Shown: positions 42,185-54,201, counted from the first letter of the stretch. The stretch is 64,000 nt of DNA from Pseudomonas khavaziana (GCF_019145205.1 NZ_JAHSTT010000003.1:434001-498000), one strand, 5' to 3'. A program made the numbers and translations. The notes: generated by a model not told the origin, from the letters alone.

Positions 42185-44818
42185 ATGGCCGATTGGCAGT
42201 CCCTCGATCCCGAGGCCGCTCGTGAAGCGGAAAAATATGAAAACCCTATTCCTAGCCGCGAACTGATCCTGGCGCACCTCGCCGATCGTGGTTCGCCTGC
42301 TAGCCGCGAGCAGTTGGTCGAAGAATTCGGTCTGACCACCGAAGACCAGCTCGAAGCCCTGCGCCGCCGCCTGCGCGCCATGGAGCGCGACGCGCAACTG
42401 ATCTACACCCGCCGCGGCACCTACGCACCGGTAGACAAGCTCGACCTGATCCTGGGCCGCATCGCCGGCCACCGTGACGGCTTTGGCTTCCTGATCCCGG
42501 ACGACGGCAGCGACGACCTGTTCATGAGCCCTGCGCAAATGCGCCTGGTGTTCGATGGCGACCGTGCCCTGGCGCGCGTTTCCGGCCTCGACCGTCGCGG
42601 TCGCCGTGAAGGCGTGATCGTCGAAGTGGTGTCCCGTGCCCACGAGTCCATCGTCGGCCGTTACTTCGAAGAAGGCGGCATCGGCTTTGTGGTGCCGGAT
42701 AACCCGAAGGTCCAGCAGGAAGTGCTGATCACGCCGGGCCGCAATGGCGCCGCCAAGGTGGGCCAGTTCGTCGAGGTGAAGATCACCCATTGGCCGACTG
42801 CGCGCTTCCAGCCCCAGGGCGATATCGTTGAAGTGGTCGGCAACTACATGGCGCCGGGCATGGAAATCGACGTTGCGCTGCGCACCTACGATATTCCTCA
42901 CGTCTGGCCTGAGGCGGTACTCAAGGAAGCCGCCAAGCTCAAGCCGGAAGTCGAAGACAAAGACAAAGAAAAACGCATCGACCTGCGTCATCTGCCGTTC
43001 GTCACCATCGACGGCGAAGATGCCCGCGACTTCGACGATGCGGTCTACTGCGAAGCCAAGCCCGGCAAACTGCGCCTGTTCTCCGGCGGCTGGAAGCTGT
43101 TCGTCGCGATTGCCGACGTGTCCAGCTACGTGAAGATCGGTTCGGCCCTGGATAACGAAGCCCAGGTGCGCGGCAACTCCGTGTACTTCCCTGAGCGCGT
43201 AATCCCGATGCTGCCTGAGCAGCTGTCCAACGGCCTGTGCTCCCTGAACCCGAAAGTCGACCGCTTGGCCATGGTGTGCGAGATGACCATCTCGAAAACC
43301 GGCGAGATGACCGACTACCAGTTCTACGAAGCGGTGATCCACTCCCAGGCACGCCTGACCTACAACAAGGTCAGCACCATCCTGGAAACACCGAAGACCA
43401 GCGAAGCCAAGGCCCTGCGCAGCGAATACGCTGGCGTGGTTCCACACCTCAAGCAGCTCTACGCGCTGTACAAGGTGTTGCTGGGTGCCCGTCATACCCG
43501 TGGCGCGATCGATTTTGAAACCCAGGAAACCCGGATTGTCTTCGGTTCCGAGCGCAAGATCGCCGCTATCACGCCGACCACCCGTAATGACGCACACAAG
43601 CTGATCGAGGAATGCATGCTGGCGGCCAACGTGGCCACCGCCGAATTCCTGAAGAAGCACGAAATTCCAGCGTTGTACCGGGTGCACGACGGCCCGCCGC
43701 CGGAGCGCCTGGAAAAGCTGCGCGCGTTCCTCGGTGAGCTTGGCCTGTCCCTGCACAAAGGCAAGGACGGCCCGACGCCGAAGGATTACCAGGCCCTGCT
43801 GGCCAGCATCAAGGACCGTCCGGATTACCACGTGATCCAGACCGTGATGCTGCGCTCGCTGAGCCAGGCGGTATACAGCGCCGACAACCAGGGCCACTTC
43901 GGCTTGAATTACGAGGCGTATACCCACTTCACCTCGCCGATTCGTCGCTACCCGGATTTGCTCACGCACCGGGCGATCCGCAGCGTGATCCACTCCAAGC
44001 AGAACACCCCGCACGTCAAGCGCGCCGGTGCCATGACCATTCCGAAGGCACGGATCTATCCGTACGACGAGGCGGCCCTGGAACAGCTGGGCGAGCAGTG
44101 CTCCATGAGCGAGCGCCGCGCCGACGAAGCCACCCGTGACGTAGTGAACTGGCTCAAGTGCGAGTTCATGAAGGATCGCGTGGGCGAGACGTTCCCGGGT
44201 GTGATCACCGCCGTGACCGGCTTTGGCCTGTTCGTCGAGCTGACCGACATCTACGTCGAGGGCCTGGTGCACGTCACCGCCTTGCCGGGTGACTACTACC
44301 ACTTCGACCCTGTGCATCACCGCCTGGCGGGCGAGCGCACCGGGCGCAGCTTCCGCCTGGGCGATACCGTGGAAGTGCAGGTCATGCGCGTCGACCTCGA
44401 CGAGCGCAAGATCGACTTCGGCATGCCTGACAAGCCCGCAGAACCGGCTGGCCGTAAAAAGCGTGGCAGTGAAACCGCAGCCCCGGCGACCAAGGGCAAA
44501 GGGGCACCTGCGAAAGCGGCAGTCGCCGAGCCTGCACCGGCCAAGTCCGGTCGTCGCTCTTCTGCCAAGGACAAGGCCCCTGAAGCCTACCGCCCAAGTG
44601 ATGCCGCGGCGAAAAACGCCGAGCTGCGCAAGAGCCGCGAGTTGAAGCAGCAGTTGCTCAACGAAGCCAAAAGCGGTGGTAAAGCGGCGTCTGGGGGAAA
44701 GTCCCAAGGGGCGGAAAAGCCGTCGAGCAAGCCGAGTAAACACCGTAAAGGCCCGCCGAAAGCGGGTTCGGCCCCCGCTAAAAGCAGCGGGTCGCGCAAA
44801 CCTAAGGCCAAGTCATGA
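42185..44818 (+). CDS. rnr: Ribonuclease R
   Basis: Processive 3'-5' exoribonuclease that degrades structured RNA. The 877 residues comprise an N-terminal helix-turn-helix, two cold-shock domains, the RNB catalytic domain with DGEDARDFDDAVYC metal ligands, an S1 domain, and a Lys/Ala/Ser-rich tail (about 755-877). Its stop overlaps the rlmB start as ATGA. The rnr-rlmB pair and the tRNA-Leu before it are conserved in Pseudomonas. Confidence 0.97.
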   Translation: MADWQSLDPEAAREAEKYENPIPSRELILAHLADRGSPASREQLVEEFGLTTEDQLEALRRRLRAMERDAQLIYTRRGTYAPVDKLDLILGRIAGHRDGFGFLIPDDGSDDLFMSPAQMRLVFDGDRALARVSGLDRRGRREGVIVEVVSRAHESIVGRYFEEGGIGFVVPDNPKVQQEVLITPGRNGAAKVGQFVEVKITHWPTARFQPQGDIVEVVGNYMAPGMEIDVALRTYDIPHVWPEAVLKEAAKLKPEVEDKDKEKRIDLRHLPFVTIDGEDARDFDDAVYCEAKPGKLRLFSGGWKLFVAIADVSSYVKIGSALDNEAQVRGNSVYFPERVIPMLPEQLSNGLCSLNPKVDRLAMVCEMTISKTGEMTDYQFYEAVIHSQARLTYNKVSTILETPKTSEAKALRSEYAGVVPHLKQLYALYKVLLGARHTRGAIDFETQETRIVFGSERKIAAITPTTRNDAHKLIEECMLAANVATAEFLKKHEIPALYRVHDGPPPERLEKLRAFLGELGLSLHKGKDGPTPKDYQALLASIKDRPDYHVIQTVMLRSLSQAVYSADNQGHFGLNYEAYTHFTSPIRRYPDLLTHRAIRSVIHSKQNTPHVKRAGAMTIPKARIYPYDEAALEQLGEQCSMSERRADEATRDVVNWLKCEFMKDRVGETFPGVITAVTGFGLFVELTDIYVEGLVHVTALPGDYYHFDPVHHRLAGERTGRSFRLGDTVEVQVMRVDLDERKIDFGMPDKPAEPAGRKKRGSETAAPATKGKGAPAKAAVAEPAPAKSGRRSSAKDKAPEAYRPSDAAAKNAELRKSRELKQQLLNEAKSGGKAASGGKSQGAEKPSSKPSKHRKGPPKAGSAPAKSSGSRKPKAKS

Positions 44819-45570
44819 GTCTGGAAAAAATCTACGGCGTGCACGCCGTAGAAGCACTGCTGCGTCACCATCCCAAGCGCGTCAAGCAGGTGTGGTTGGC
44901 CGAAGGCCGCAGCGAGCCGCGTGTACAGGCGCTGGTCGAACTGGCCACGCAAAACAAGGTGGCCATCGGCCAGGCCGAGCGTCGTGAAATGGACGTCTGG
45001 GTCGAAGGCGTGCACCAGGGCGTGGTGGCGGACGTCAGCCCGAGCCAGGTCTGGGGCGAAGCGATGCTCGACGAGCTGCTCGACCGTACCGAAGGTGCGC
45101 CGCTCCTGCTGGTGCTGGACGGCGTGACCGACCCGCACAACCTCGGCGCCTGCCTGCGTTCGGCGGACGCCGCCGGCGCGCTGGCGGTGATCGTCCCCAA
45201 GGACAAGTCAGCGACCCTGACACCCGTAGTGCGTAAAGTCGCCTGCGGTGCGGCGGAAGTGATTCCATTGGTGGCCGTGACCAACCTGGCGCGCACCCTG
45301 GAGAAACTCCAGCAGCGTGGCTTGTGGGTCGTGGGTACGGCAGGCGAGGCCGAGGTCAGCATCTATGATCAGGACCTCACCGGCCCGACCATCCTGATCA
45401 TGGGCGCCGAAGGCAAAGGCATGCGTCGCCTGACCCGTGAGCATTGCGATTACCTGGTGCACTTGCCGATGGCCGGTAGTGTCAGCAGTCTGAACGTGTC
45501 GGTTGCAACGGGTGTATGTCTGTTTGAGGCCCAGCGTCAGCGCGGTGCCAAGGTCAAGGCCAAGAAGTAA
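44815..45570 (+). CDS. rlmB: 23S rRNA Gm2251 methyltransferase RlmB
   Basis: SpoU-family enzyme that 2'-O-methylates G2251 of 23S rRNA. The 251-residue protein has the N-terminal ribosome-binding domain and the trefoil-knot catalytic domain with LDGVTDPHNLGACLR, GAEGKGMRRL and SVSSLNVSVATG. It begins in the rnr stop codon (ATGA), which implies coupled translation. Confidence 0.96.
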   Translation: MSLEKIYGVHAVEALLRHHPKRVKQVWLAEGRSEPRVQALVELATQNKVAIGQAERREMDVWVEGVHQGVVADVSPSQVWGEAMLDELLDRTEGAPLLLVLDGVTDPHNLGACLRSADAAGALAVIVPKDKSATLTPVVRKVACGAAEVIPLVAVTNLARTLEKLQQRGLWVVGTAGEAEVSIYDQDLTGPTILIMGAEGKGMRRLTREHCDYLVHLPMAGSVSSLNVSVATGVCLFEAQRQRGAKVKAKK

Positions 45571-45595
45571 TCCCGAGCCTGGCACAGAACCAAAA

Positions 45596-45684
45596 TGTGG
45601 GAGGGGGCTTGCTCCCGATTGCGGTGTATCAGTCAGCTAATGTTTGGCTGACACACTGCTATCGGGAGCAAGCCCCCTCCCACA
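45596..45684. repeat. REPIN, type A
   Basis: Arms TGTGGGAGGG... and ...CCCTCCCACA in standard orientation, between rlmB and the rpsF promoter, both on the + strand. Confidence 0.92.
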
Positions 45685-45731
45685 TTGGTTTCTGGTGTCA
45701 GTAAGCATTGTTCAAATAATCACCAATCACC

Positions 45732-45760
45732 TTGCGCCGCTTCTCCCCCTTCTCTACAAT
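45732..45760 (+). promoter_or_regulatory. Promoter of the rpsF operon
   Basis: TTGCGC (45732-45737) and TACAAT (45755-45760) are separated by 17 nt and followed by the GC-rich discriminator TGCGCCCC. This is the expected form for a growth-rate-controlled ribosomal protein promoter. Confidence 0.75.
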
Positions 45761-45767
45761 TGCGCCC

Positions 45768-45810
45768 CTTGCCTTCCTGGCAGGCACGCATGTGCCTCCC
45801 CTGCGGCAAG
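45768..45810 (+). promoter_or_regulatory. Structured rpsF leader, possible S6:S18 control element
   Basis: CTTGCC (45768-45773) can pair with GGCAAG (45805-45810), and AGGCAC/GTGCCT (45782-45797) form an inner hairpin. The remaining leader to the rpsF start has no gene. S6-S18 complexes repress their own mRNA through leader structures in several bacteria; whether this is that element cannot be decided by eye. Confidence 0.35.
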
Positions 45811-45880
45811 ATCCATAAGTGTCATTCACTCCTTGTCTGACCGTTTTTGAGCGGCAGGCTACAACCCGTAAGGAGCATTC

Positions 45881-46297
45881 ATGCGTCATTACGAAATCAT
45901 CTTTTTGGTCCACCCGGATCAAAGCGAGCAAGTCGGCGGCATGGTTGAGCGTTACACCAAGCTGATCGAAGAAGACGGCGGCAAAATCCACCGTCTGGAA
46001 GATTGGGGCCGTCGTCAACTGGCCTACGCAATCAACAATGTTCACAAGGCTCACTACGTGATGCTGAACGTTGAGTGCACTGGCAAGGCCCTGGCCGAGC
46101 TGGAAGACAACTTCCGCTACAACGATGCAGTGATCCGTAACCTGGTCATCCGTCGCGAAGAAGCCGTTACCGGCCAATCCGAGATGCTCAAGGCTGAAGA
46201 AAACCGCAGTGAGCGCCGTGAGCGTCGCGACCGTCCTGAAGAAGGCGCTGATGATAGCGCTGATGACAGTGACAACAGCGATAACGCTGACGAGTAA
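45881..46297 (+). CDS. rpsF: 30S ribosomal protein S6
   Basis: Primary 16S rRNA-binding partner of S18. The 138 residues begin with [14 protein letters not shown] and end in a long charged Arg/Glu/Asp tail (about 105-138), the region that RimK can modify by adding glutamates in Pseudomonas and E. coli. AAGGAG precedes the ATG. First gene of the rpsF-rpsR-DUF2232-rplI cluster. Confidence 0.98.
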   Translation: MRHYEIIFLVHPDQSEQVGGMVERYTKLIEEDGGKIHRLEDWGRRQLAYAINNVHKAHYVMLNVECTGKALAELEDNFRYNDAVIRNLVIRREEAVTGQSEMLKAEENRSERRERRDRPEEGADDSADDSDNSDNADE

Positions 46298-46325
46298 TCC
46301 ACGGACCTTTTAAGGAGCCTATCAA

Positions 46326-46556
46326 ATGGCACGTTTCTTCCGTCGTCGTAAATTCTGCCGTTTCACCGCTGAAGACGTGAAAGAGATCGATTACAAAGAT
46401 CTCAACACTCTGAAAGCCTACGTATCCGAGACCGGCAAAATCGTTCCAAGCCGTATCACCGGTACCAAAGCACGTTATCAGCGTCAGCTGGCCACCGCTA
46501 TCAAGCGCGCCCGCTTCCTGGCCCTGCTGGCCTACACCGACAGCCACGGCCGCTGA
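46326..46556 (+). CDS. rpsR: 30S ribosomal protein S18
   Basis: The 76-residue basic protein binds S6 and the 30S platform. The start [16 protein letters not shown] and the [18 protein letters not shown] core are typical. AAGGAG precedes the start. It follows rpsF after 28 nt. Confidence 0.98.
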
Positions 46557-46592
46557 GACCGGGCAGTCGACAAGTAGTAAGGGATTGAATGC

Positions 46593-47486
46593 ATGCGCGC
46601 CTTAGCTGAGTTCATCATGCGCGGTCGCGTGCAGGCCACTCTGGTAGTGGCTGGCTGTGCGGCATTGCCGTTGCTTTATTGGTTGGGTGCTGCCGCTGGT
46701 TGCCTTGTGCTGCTGCGGCGCGGTTTGAAGGACGCCCTTGGCGTTCTTGCCCTGGGTTTGTTGCCGGCCTTGATCTGGTGGCTGCAAATGGGTGATCCAC
46801 GGGTACTTCTGGTACTGCTGGGGTCATCGAGCCTTGCGTTGGTTCTGCGCGCAAGTGAGTCCTGGGTCCGTACGCTGCTGGTCAGCGTGGCATTGGGGTT
46901 GGTGTACTCAGTGATGCTTGGCGCGGCTTTCCGCCCGCAAATCGAGGCGCTGTCGCAGGAGATCGTCAAGATCCTGCCGTTGGCCCTCGGGGATCTCTAC
47001 CAGCAGTTGTCGGTAGATGAGCGAGCGCGGTTTGCGTCACTGATTGCCCCGGTCCTGACCGGCCTGATTGCGGCATTGTTGCAGGTCGTCAGCGTGCTGA
47101 GCCTGATTCTTGGGCGTTACTGGCAGGCGTTGTTGTACAACCCGGGTGGTTTTGGTCGCGAGTTTCGCAGTATCAGAATCCCGGCGGGGCCGGCGATGTT
47201 GCTGCTGGCGTGCATGGTTGTCGGGCCGAACTTCGGCCCACAGATGGCCTTGCTGGCGCCGATTTGCAGCGTACCGCTGGTGTTTGCCGGGCTGGCCCTG
47301 ATCCATGGGCTGGTTGCGCGCAAGCGCCTGGCCAGGTTTTGGCTGGTGGGGTTGTACGTCACGCTGTTGCTGTTCATGCAGCTGATCTATCCGTTACTCG
47401 TGGTCTTGGCCATTGTCGACGGCCTGATTGATTTTCGCGGTCGTCTGGCGTCGAAAGACGCCGATAACGCGAACGGTGAAGGTTAA
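46593..47486 (+). CDS. DUF2232-type membrane protein in the ribosomal cluster
   Basis: A 297-residue very hydrophobic protein with about eight predicted helices and only a short polar C-terminus. It resembles the YybS/DUF2232 family, which sits next to rplI in many bacteria. No catalytic motif is seen. The position between rpsR and rplI is conserved in Pseudomonas, so it is cotranscribed with ribosomal proteins; the role is unknown. Confidence 0.75.
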   Translation: MRALAEFIMRGRVQATLVVAGCAALPLLYWLGAAAGCLVLLRRGLKDALGVLALGLLPALIWWLQMGDPRVLLVLLGSSSLALVLRASESWVRTLLVSVALGLVYSVMLGAAFRPQIEALSQEIVKILPLALGDLYQQLSVDERARFASLIAPVLTGLIAALLQVVSVLSLILGRYWQALLYNPGGFGREFRSIRIPAGPAMLLLACMVVGPNFGPQMALLAPICSVPLVFAGLALIHGLVARKRLARFWLVGLYVTLLLFMQLIYPLLVVLAIVDGLIDFRGRLASKDADNANGEG

Positions 47487-47504
47487 AAGTTAGAGGATTT
47501 TCAC

Positions 47505-47951
47505 ATGCAACTGATCCTTCTGGAAAAAGTCGCCAACCTGGGCAACCTGGGCGACAAAGTGAACGTTAAGGCCGGCTACGGTCGTAACTACCTGCTGCCA
47601 TACGGCAAAGCCACCGCTGCAACCGCTGCCAACCTGGCTGCGTTTGAAGAGCGTCGCGCTGAGCTGGAAAAAGCCGCAGCAGACAAAAAAGCTTCGGCCG
47701 AAACTCGCGCTGCCCAACTGGCTGAGCTGGAAGTGACTATCACTGCCACCGCCGGTGACGAAGGCAAGCTGTTCGGTTCGATCGGCACCCACGACATCGC
47801 TGATGCACTGACCGCCTCCGGCGTTGAAGTGCAGAAGAGCGAAGTTCGTCTGCCGAACGGCACCATCCGCAACGTAGGCGAATTCGACGTAGCCGTGCAC
47901 CTGCACGCCGAAGTTGAAGCCACCGTACGCGTTGTCGTGGTAGCAGCTTAA
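47505..47951 (+). CDS. rplI: 50S ribosomal protein L9
   Basis: The 148-residue protein has the N-terminal L9 domain ([28 protein letters not shown]), a long central helix and the C-terminal rRNA-binding domain. It starts 18 nt after the membrane-protein gene. A terminator lies between rplI and dnaB. Confidence 0.98.
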   Translation: MQLILLEKVANLGNLGDKVNVKAGYGRNYLLPYGKATAATAANLAAFEERRAELEKAAADKKASAETRAAQLAELEVTITATAGDEGKLFGSIGTHDIADALTASGVEVQKSEVRLPNGTIRNVGEFDVAVHLHAEVEATVRVVVVAA

Positions 47952-47998
47952 GCCGCACCTAACTGACTGGCACCTCGCGTGCCAGGCGGTTAACATCG

Positions 47999-48035
47999 GG
48001 CACGATCCTGTTTACAGGTCGTGCCTTTTGTTTTT
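47999..48035 (+). terminator. Rho-independent terminator after rplI
   Basis: GGCACGA and TCGTGCC plus inner CCTGT/ACAGG form the stem, with one bulged T, followed by TTTTGTTTTT. It separates the ribosomal cluster from dnaB. Confidence 0.85.
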
Positions 48036-48062
48036 CTACACACCCTTAAATTCCAAGTGGCC

Positions 48063-49460
48063 ATGAACGAAATCTCCGCTCCTGAGCAATACGATCTGCA
48101 AACCGCTGCCCTGAAGGTGCCGCCGCATTCCATCGAGGCCGAACAGGCCGTGCTCGGTGGTTTGATGCTGGACAACAACGCCTGGGAACGCGTGCTGGAT
48201 CAAGTCTCGGACGGTGACTTCTATCGCCATGACCACCGCCTGATCTTCCGCGCCATCGCCAAGCTGGCTGACCAGAACTCACCGATCGACGTGGTGACCC
48301 TGGCCGAGCAGTTGGACAAGGAAGGCCAGACCTCCCAGGTCGGTGGCCTGGGCTACCTCGGTGAGTTGGCGAAAAACACGCCGTCCGTCGCCAACATCAA
48401 GGCCTATGCGCAGATCGTCCGCGAGCGCGCCACCTTGCGCCAGTTGATCGGCATCAGCACCGAGATCGCCGACAGTGCCTTCAACCCCGAAGGCCGTACC
48501 GCCGCCGAGATCCTCGACGAAGCCGAGCGCCAGATCTTCCAGATCGCCGAAGCGCGGCCCAAGACCGGTGGCCCGGTCAGCGTCAACGACCTGCTGACCA
48601 AGGCCATCGACCGTATCGACACCTTGTTCAACACCGATGCGGCCATCACCGGTATTTCCACCGGCTACACCGACCTCGACGAAAAGACCAGCGGCCTTCA
48701 GCCGTCCGACTTGATCATCGTCGCCGGTCGTCCATCCATGGGTAAGACCACCTTTGCGATGAACCTGGTGGAAAACGCCGTACTGCGCAGCGACAAGGCG
48801 GTGCTGGTGTATTCCCTTGAGATGCCAGGCGAATCGCTGATCATGCGTATGCTCTCGTCCCTGGGGCGTATCGACCAGACCAAAGTGCGTTCCGGCCAAC
48901 TGGAAGACGACGACTGGCCGCGCCTGACCTCGGCGGTCAACCTGCTCAACGACCGCAAGCTGTTCATCGATGACACCGCCGGTATCAGCCCGTCCGAAAT
49001 GCGTGCGCGTACCCGTCGCCTGGTGCGTGAGCACGGCGACATCGCACTGATCATGATCGACTACTTGCAGCTGATGCAGATCCCGGGTTCCAGCGGTGAC
49101 AACCGTACCAACGAGATCTCTGAAATCTCCCGGTCCCTGAAAGCCCTGGCCAAGGAATTCAACTGCCCGGTGGTGGCCCTGTCCCAGCTCAACCGTTCCC
49201 TGGAACAACGGCCCAACAAGCGCCCGGTGAACTCCGACTTGCGTGAATCCGGAGCGATCGAGCAGGATGCCGACGTCATCATGTTTGTGTACCGCGACGA
49301 GGTGTACCACCCCGAGACCGAGCACAAGGGCATCGCCGAGATCATCATCGGCAAGCAGCGGAACGGCCCCATCGGCTTTATCCGCCTGGCGTTCATCGGT
49401 AAGTACACGCGCTTCGAAAACCTGGCGCCGGGCAGCTACAACTTCGACGACGACGAATAG
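48063..49460 (+). CDS. dnaB: Replicative DNA helicase DnaB
   Basis: Hexameric helicase at the replication fork. The 465 residues show the N-terminal DnaG-interacting domain (PPHSIEAEQAVLGGLM) and the RecA-like motor with Walker A GRPSMGKTT, the MIDYLQLM Walker B and the SQLNRSLEQRPNKRP region. ATG 48063 is chosen by family start. It lies 28 nt past the rplI terminator. No intein is present. Confidence 0.98.
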   Translation: MNEISAPEQYDLQTAALKVPPHSIEAEQAVLGGLMLDNNAWERVLDQVSDGDFYRHDHRLIFRAIAKLADQNSPIDVVTLAEQLDKEGQTSQVGGLGYLGELAKNTPSVANIKAYAQIVRERATLRQLIGISTEIADSAFNPEGRTAAEILDEAERQIFQIAEARPKTGGPVSVNDLLTKAIDRIDTLFNTDAAITGISTGYTDLDEKTSGLQPSDLIIVAGRPSMGKTTFAMNLVENAVLRSDKAVLVYSLEMPGESLIMRMLSSLGRIDQTKVRSGQLEDDDWPRLTSAVNLLNDRKLFIDDTAGISPSEMRARTRRLVREHGDIALIMIDYLQLMQIPGSSGDNRTNEISEISRSLKALAKEFNCPVVALSQLNRSLEQRPNKRPVNSDLRESGAIEQDADVIMFVYRDEVYHPETEHKGIAEIIIGKQRNGPIGFIRLAFIGKYTRFENLAPGSYNFDDDE

Positions 49461-49496
49461 CCAAGCGTCAATCGGCCTTGCTGAACAGCTGCTTGA

Positions 49497-50552
49497 TCAT
49501 CTTTTCGTCGTAACCGTAGTCCCAGCGCAACTCCGTGCCGGCCTCATGGGTTTGGCCAGGCTGGCCGGTATCAGTTTGCCGGTAGCCCCGACGGAGAACC
49601 AGTCTCTCCAGGCGGGTCGTACCTCGAGCAGGGTATCGCGATGATGCAAGGGCACCAGGCGCTTGAAAAACGCCAGGTAGCCGGGTGTGTTGCTCAGTCG
49701 GTCCGCCAACTGCTGGTTCAAGTCTTCCTCGGACGAGTGCAAGCGCAAGGGGGCCGCTGGATCCTCCGGCACGTAGAGCAACTGTTGCGGGTTGTCGCTG
49801 CCCCATTCGAACACCAGCACGTTGGGCAGCACGACCGTGTCGAGGGTAAGGTGGCTGCAGCGCAACTGTGGGTGGCTGCCGTCGCGCGCCAGTGCAAGCA
49901 ACTGATCATAGCGTTCTTGAACCAGCACATTGTTCAGTCGCGCCAAATGCAGCGACACCGCGAGGCTGTGCTTTTCTTTTTCGACAAACAGCACGCGCAC
50001 GTGCGAGGTCATGGTCAGGGTATGGGTGGTGCCCAGTACCTGTTCAACGTGATACTGGTAATACCGGCCGATATCCAGATCGCGGCACAGTTTGGCCATT
50101 TGCTGCGGTGTCACGGGGCTGAGCTGGCGGCCACCTCCGGCCTGGGTGTAGATGCCCGAGCCGGCCTCGATACCCTTGCCTTCGGCTTCGTCCGCTTCGA
50201 AGTTTTGTAGCGCTACCTCCAACAGGCTCTGCTCCGTAGTGCCTGCGGCCGTCTTGACCAGGCCCAGCAAGTGTTGGTGCTTCCATTTGCGCACCAGGAG
50301 CGCGGACTCATCGATCCGCTGGCCGGGAAACTTGCGTTGCAGGGCTTGCCTGAGCATGGGCCGCGCATACGCTTCCGGGCTTTTGAGGCTGTGCAGATAG
50401 GCCTTGAGATCATGCCTGGCCTTATTGCTCTTGCGCAGGCTTTCACGCAACGCTTTGCGCAACTCCTTGGGCGCAAGCGTCAGCCAGGCCGGCAGTTGGG
50501 TGCGAATAAAGGCTGCGTGAGTCGAAAACGCAGGCGTGGGGTTGCTGGTCAT
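49497..50552 (-). CDS. Short DUF6543 (dermonecrotic-toxin-like) protein, frameshifted near its end
   Basis: A 351-residue protein resembling the N-terminal DUF6543 domain of very large Pseudomonas proteins annotated as dermonecrotic toxin domain proteins, usually over 1000 residues. Only this domain remains. One G added to the GGG at 49548-49550 would move translation into a frame ending HEAGTELRWDYGYDEKM..., with a stop at 49468. The present tail after LAKP is Arg/Thr-rich and unlike the rest. GGAG precedes ATG 50552; an ATG at 50576 has no ribosome site. Likely a decaying fragment. Confidence 0.65.
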   Translation of the reverse strand: MTSNPTPAFSTHAAFIRTQLPAWLTLAPKELRKALRESLRKSNKARHDLKAYLHSLKSPEAYARPMLRQALQRKFPGQRIDESALLVRKWKHQHLLGLVKTAAGTTEQSLLEVALQNFEADEAEGKGIEAGSGIYTQAGGGRQLSPVTPQQMAKLCRDLDIGRYYQYHVEQVLGTTHTLTMTSHVRVLFVEKEKHSLAVSLHLARLNNVLVQERYDQLLALARDGSHPQLRCSHLTLDTVVLPNVLVFEWGSDNPQQLLYVPEDPAAPLRLHSSEEDLNQQLADRLSNTPGYLAFFKRLVPLHHRDTLLEVRPAWRDWFSVGATGKLIPASLAKPMRPARSCAGTTVTTKR

Positions 50553-50765
50553 CAGGGGCTCCAAATGGATAGTCATTTGGGGCCAGCCTATCCAGGGTTT
50601 TCGTCGCTGAAGGTTATCTACTTGTTACCCGCACGCCCGTAAAAGCTGGGCGCCCGGCGCGGAGGGAGACGGCCAGGATTAAAGCCGACCATTGCCGTCG
50701 GAATTGGTCAAAATTTGTGCTATATTCCGCGCCCGCGATTTTTCATCTCAACACCGGTCACCGTC

Positions 50766-53069
<2,304 letters not shown>

Positions 53070-53085
53070 TCGCTGCCTGAACCTA

Positions 53086-53117
53086 CAAAACGCCAGCCTC
53101 GTGCTGGCGTTTTGCTT
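53086..53117 (+). terminator. Rho-independent terminator after the ygiQ-like gene
   Basis: CAAAACGCCAGC and GCTGGCGTTTTG pair around CTCGT, followed by CTTT. The stem itself contributes A and T runs on both sides. Confidence 0.88.
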
Positions 53118-53162
53118 TCTGGTCGGTGGTGAGTCTGTTTGGTAAGGTGGCGCCCATTAGAT

Positions 53163-53243
53163 CGCTATCGGGAGCAAGCCCCCTCCCACACTTTAATGTG
53201 TGAATACATTCAAAATGTGGGAGGGGGCTTGCTCCCGATAGCG
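53163..53243. repeat. Inside-out REP pair, type A
   Basis: CGCTATCGGGAGCAAG... and ...CTTGCTCCCGATAGCG are the outer ends, with the CCCACA/TGTGGG ends facing inwards over a 24-nt spacer. The spacer, inverted, nearly equals that of the 62977 element. It forms the left border of the accessory region. Confidence 0.88.
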
Positions 53244-53280
53244 TCAGTCCAGTCTCCACCCTTTCAAGGAAGAACACCCC

Positions 53281-54201
53281 ATGGGCAACCCCCTGGCCGG
53301 CATCGGCATGGACTCCAACCGCTCCCAGTTCATGGCGCGCCAGCGCATCGAAAGCCAGATCAACCTGCCGCGGCTGTTTGCGGCCATTGACGCCGATCCA
53401 GGTATCGTTGGCGCAGGCGTCGTATACATCGACGCCGACTTCAACGTCATTACCCTGCGCGAATTCAAGCCCATCTGCAGCATCAAGCCCAAGCGCATCA
53501 TTTTGCGCGAGGCGCAGAAATACATTGCGCCGACGCAGTTTGCTCAACATGTCGTGAGCAATCCTCGAGAATCGCGACTGATTGGCGAAGCCGTGAATAC
53601 CGGAGTCTCCTGTTTTGGGGCTGTCATCAGTTGGGCTGCGATCGCCAGTGGAACAATTCTGGTGCCTTTCAGTGCCGGCGCCAGTTCCGTCATCGTTGTG
53701 GTGGGGTATGCGGCTGCCGGCGCAAGTTCGCTTCAGTGTTTCAACGGCATTGCCCGGACAGCGCTGGAGGTCGCCAAGCCTGAGGTAAAGGATTGGCTCG
53801 ACAGTGAGGGCTGGTACCAGAATGCTTCCATTGTGCTGGACGCAGTATCACTGGTAGGCGTGAGCGCTTCGGCCCTGACGACGGTCAAGCTGGTCAGGGC
53901 CGCCAAAGCATCGACGGGCAAGAGTCTGCGTGACGTGCTTCGCGGGTTGAATCGCCAGGAAAGAGCCAAGCTCACGAAAGAGCTACTCAGCATCAACCAT
54001 CCCAGCTTGACTGCGAAGATGCTCAAATTGAAGCAGGCGTCGGGTGAACTCACCAAGCGTTTCACCCCTACGCAGCTCAAGCACAGCACCACTACCCAGA
54101 TCAAAGACGTCCTGGGCGCAAGCATAGGGTTTGGCGGGAGTGCGTACTCCGGAAACGTCAATACCATAGCGATAGGGTTGTACGAGGAAATAAACGAATG
54201 A
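53281..54201 (+). CDS. Putative pore-forming toxin/effector, uncharacterised
   Basis: A 306-residue protein of no family I can name with certainty. It has no signal peptide. Residues 100-155 form two hydrophobic stretches rich in Gly, Ala and Ser, with further such segments at 183-206 and 277-300. Between them lies a basic helical region (205-270). The next gene, overlapping by 4 nt, encodes a small polytopic membrane protein, and a broken copy of that gene follows. This layout suggests a membrane-active toxin and its immunity protein. AAGGA precedes the ATG. No secretion gene is nearby. Confidence 0.5.
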   Translation: MGNPLAGIGMDSNRSQFMARQRIESQINLPRLFAAIDADPGIVGAGVVYIDADFNVITLREFKPICSIKPKRIILREAQKYIAPTQFAQHVVSNPRESRLIGEAVNTGVSCFGAVISWAAIASGTILVPFSAGASSVIVVVGYAAAGASSLQCFNGIARTALEVAKPEVKDWLDSEGWYQNASIVLDAVSLVGVSASALTTVKLVRAAKASTGKSLRDVLRGLNRQERAKLTKELLSINHPSLTAKMLKLKQASGELTKRFTPTQLKHSTTTQIKDVLGASIGFGGSAYSGNVNTIAIGLYEEINE

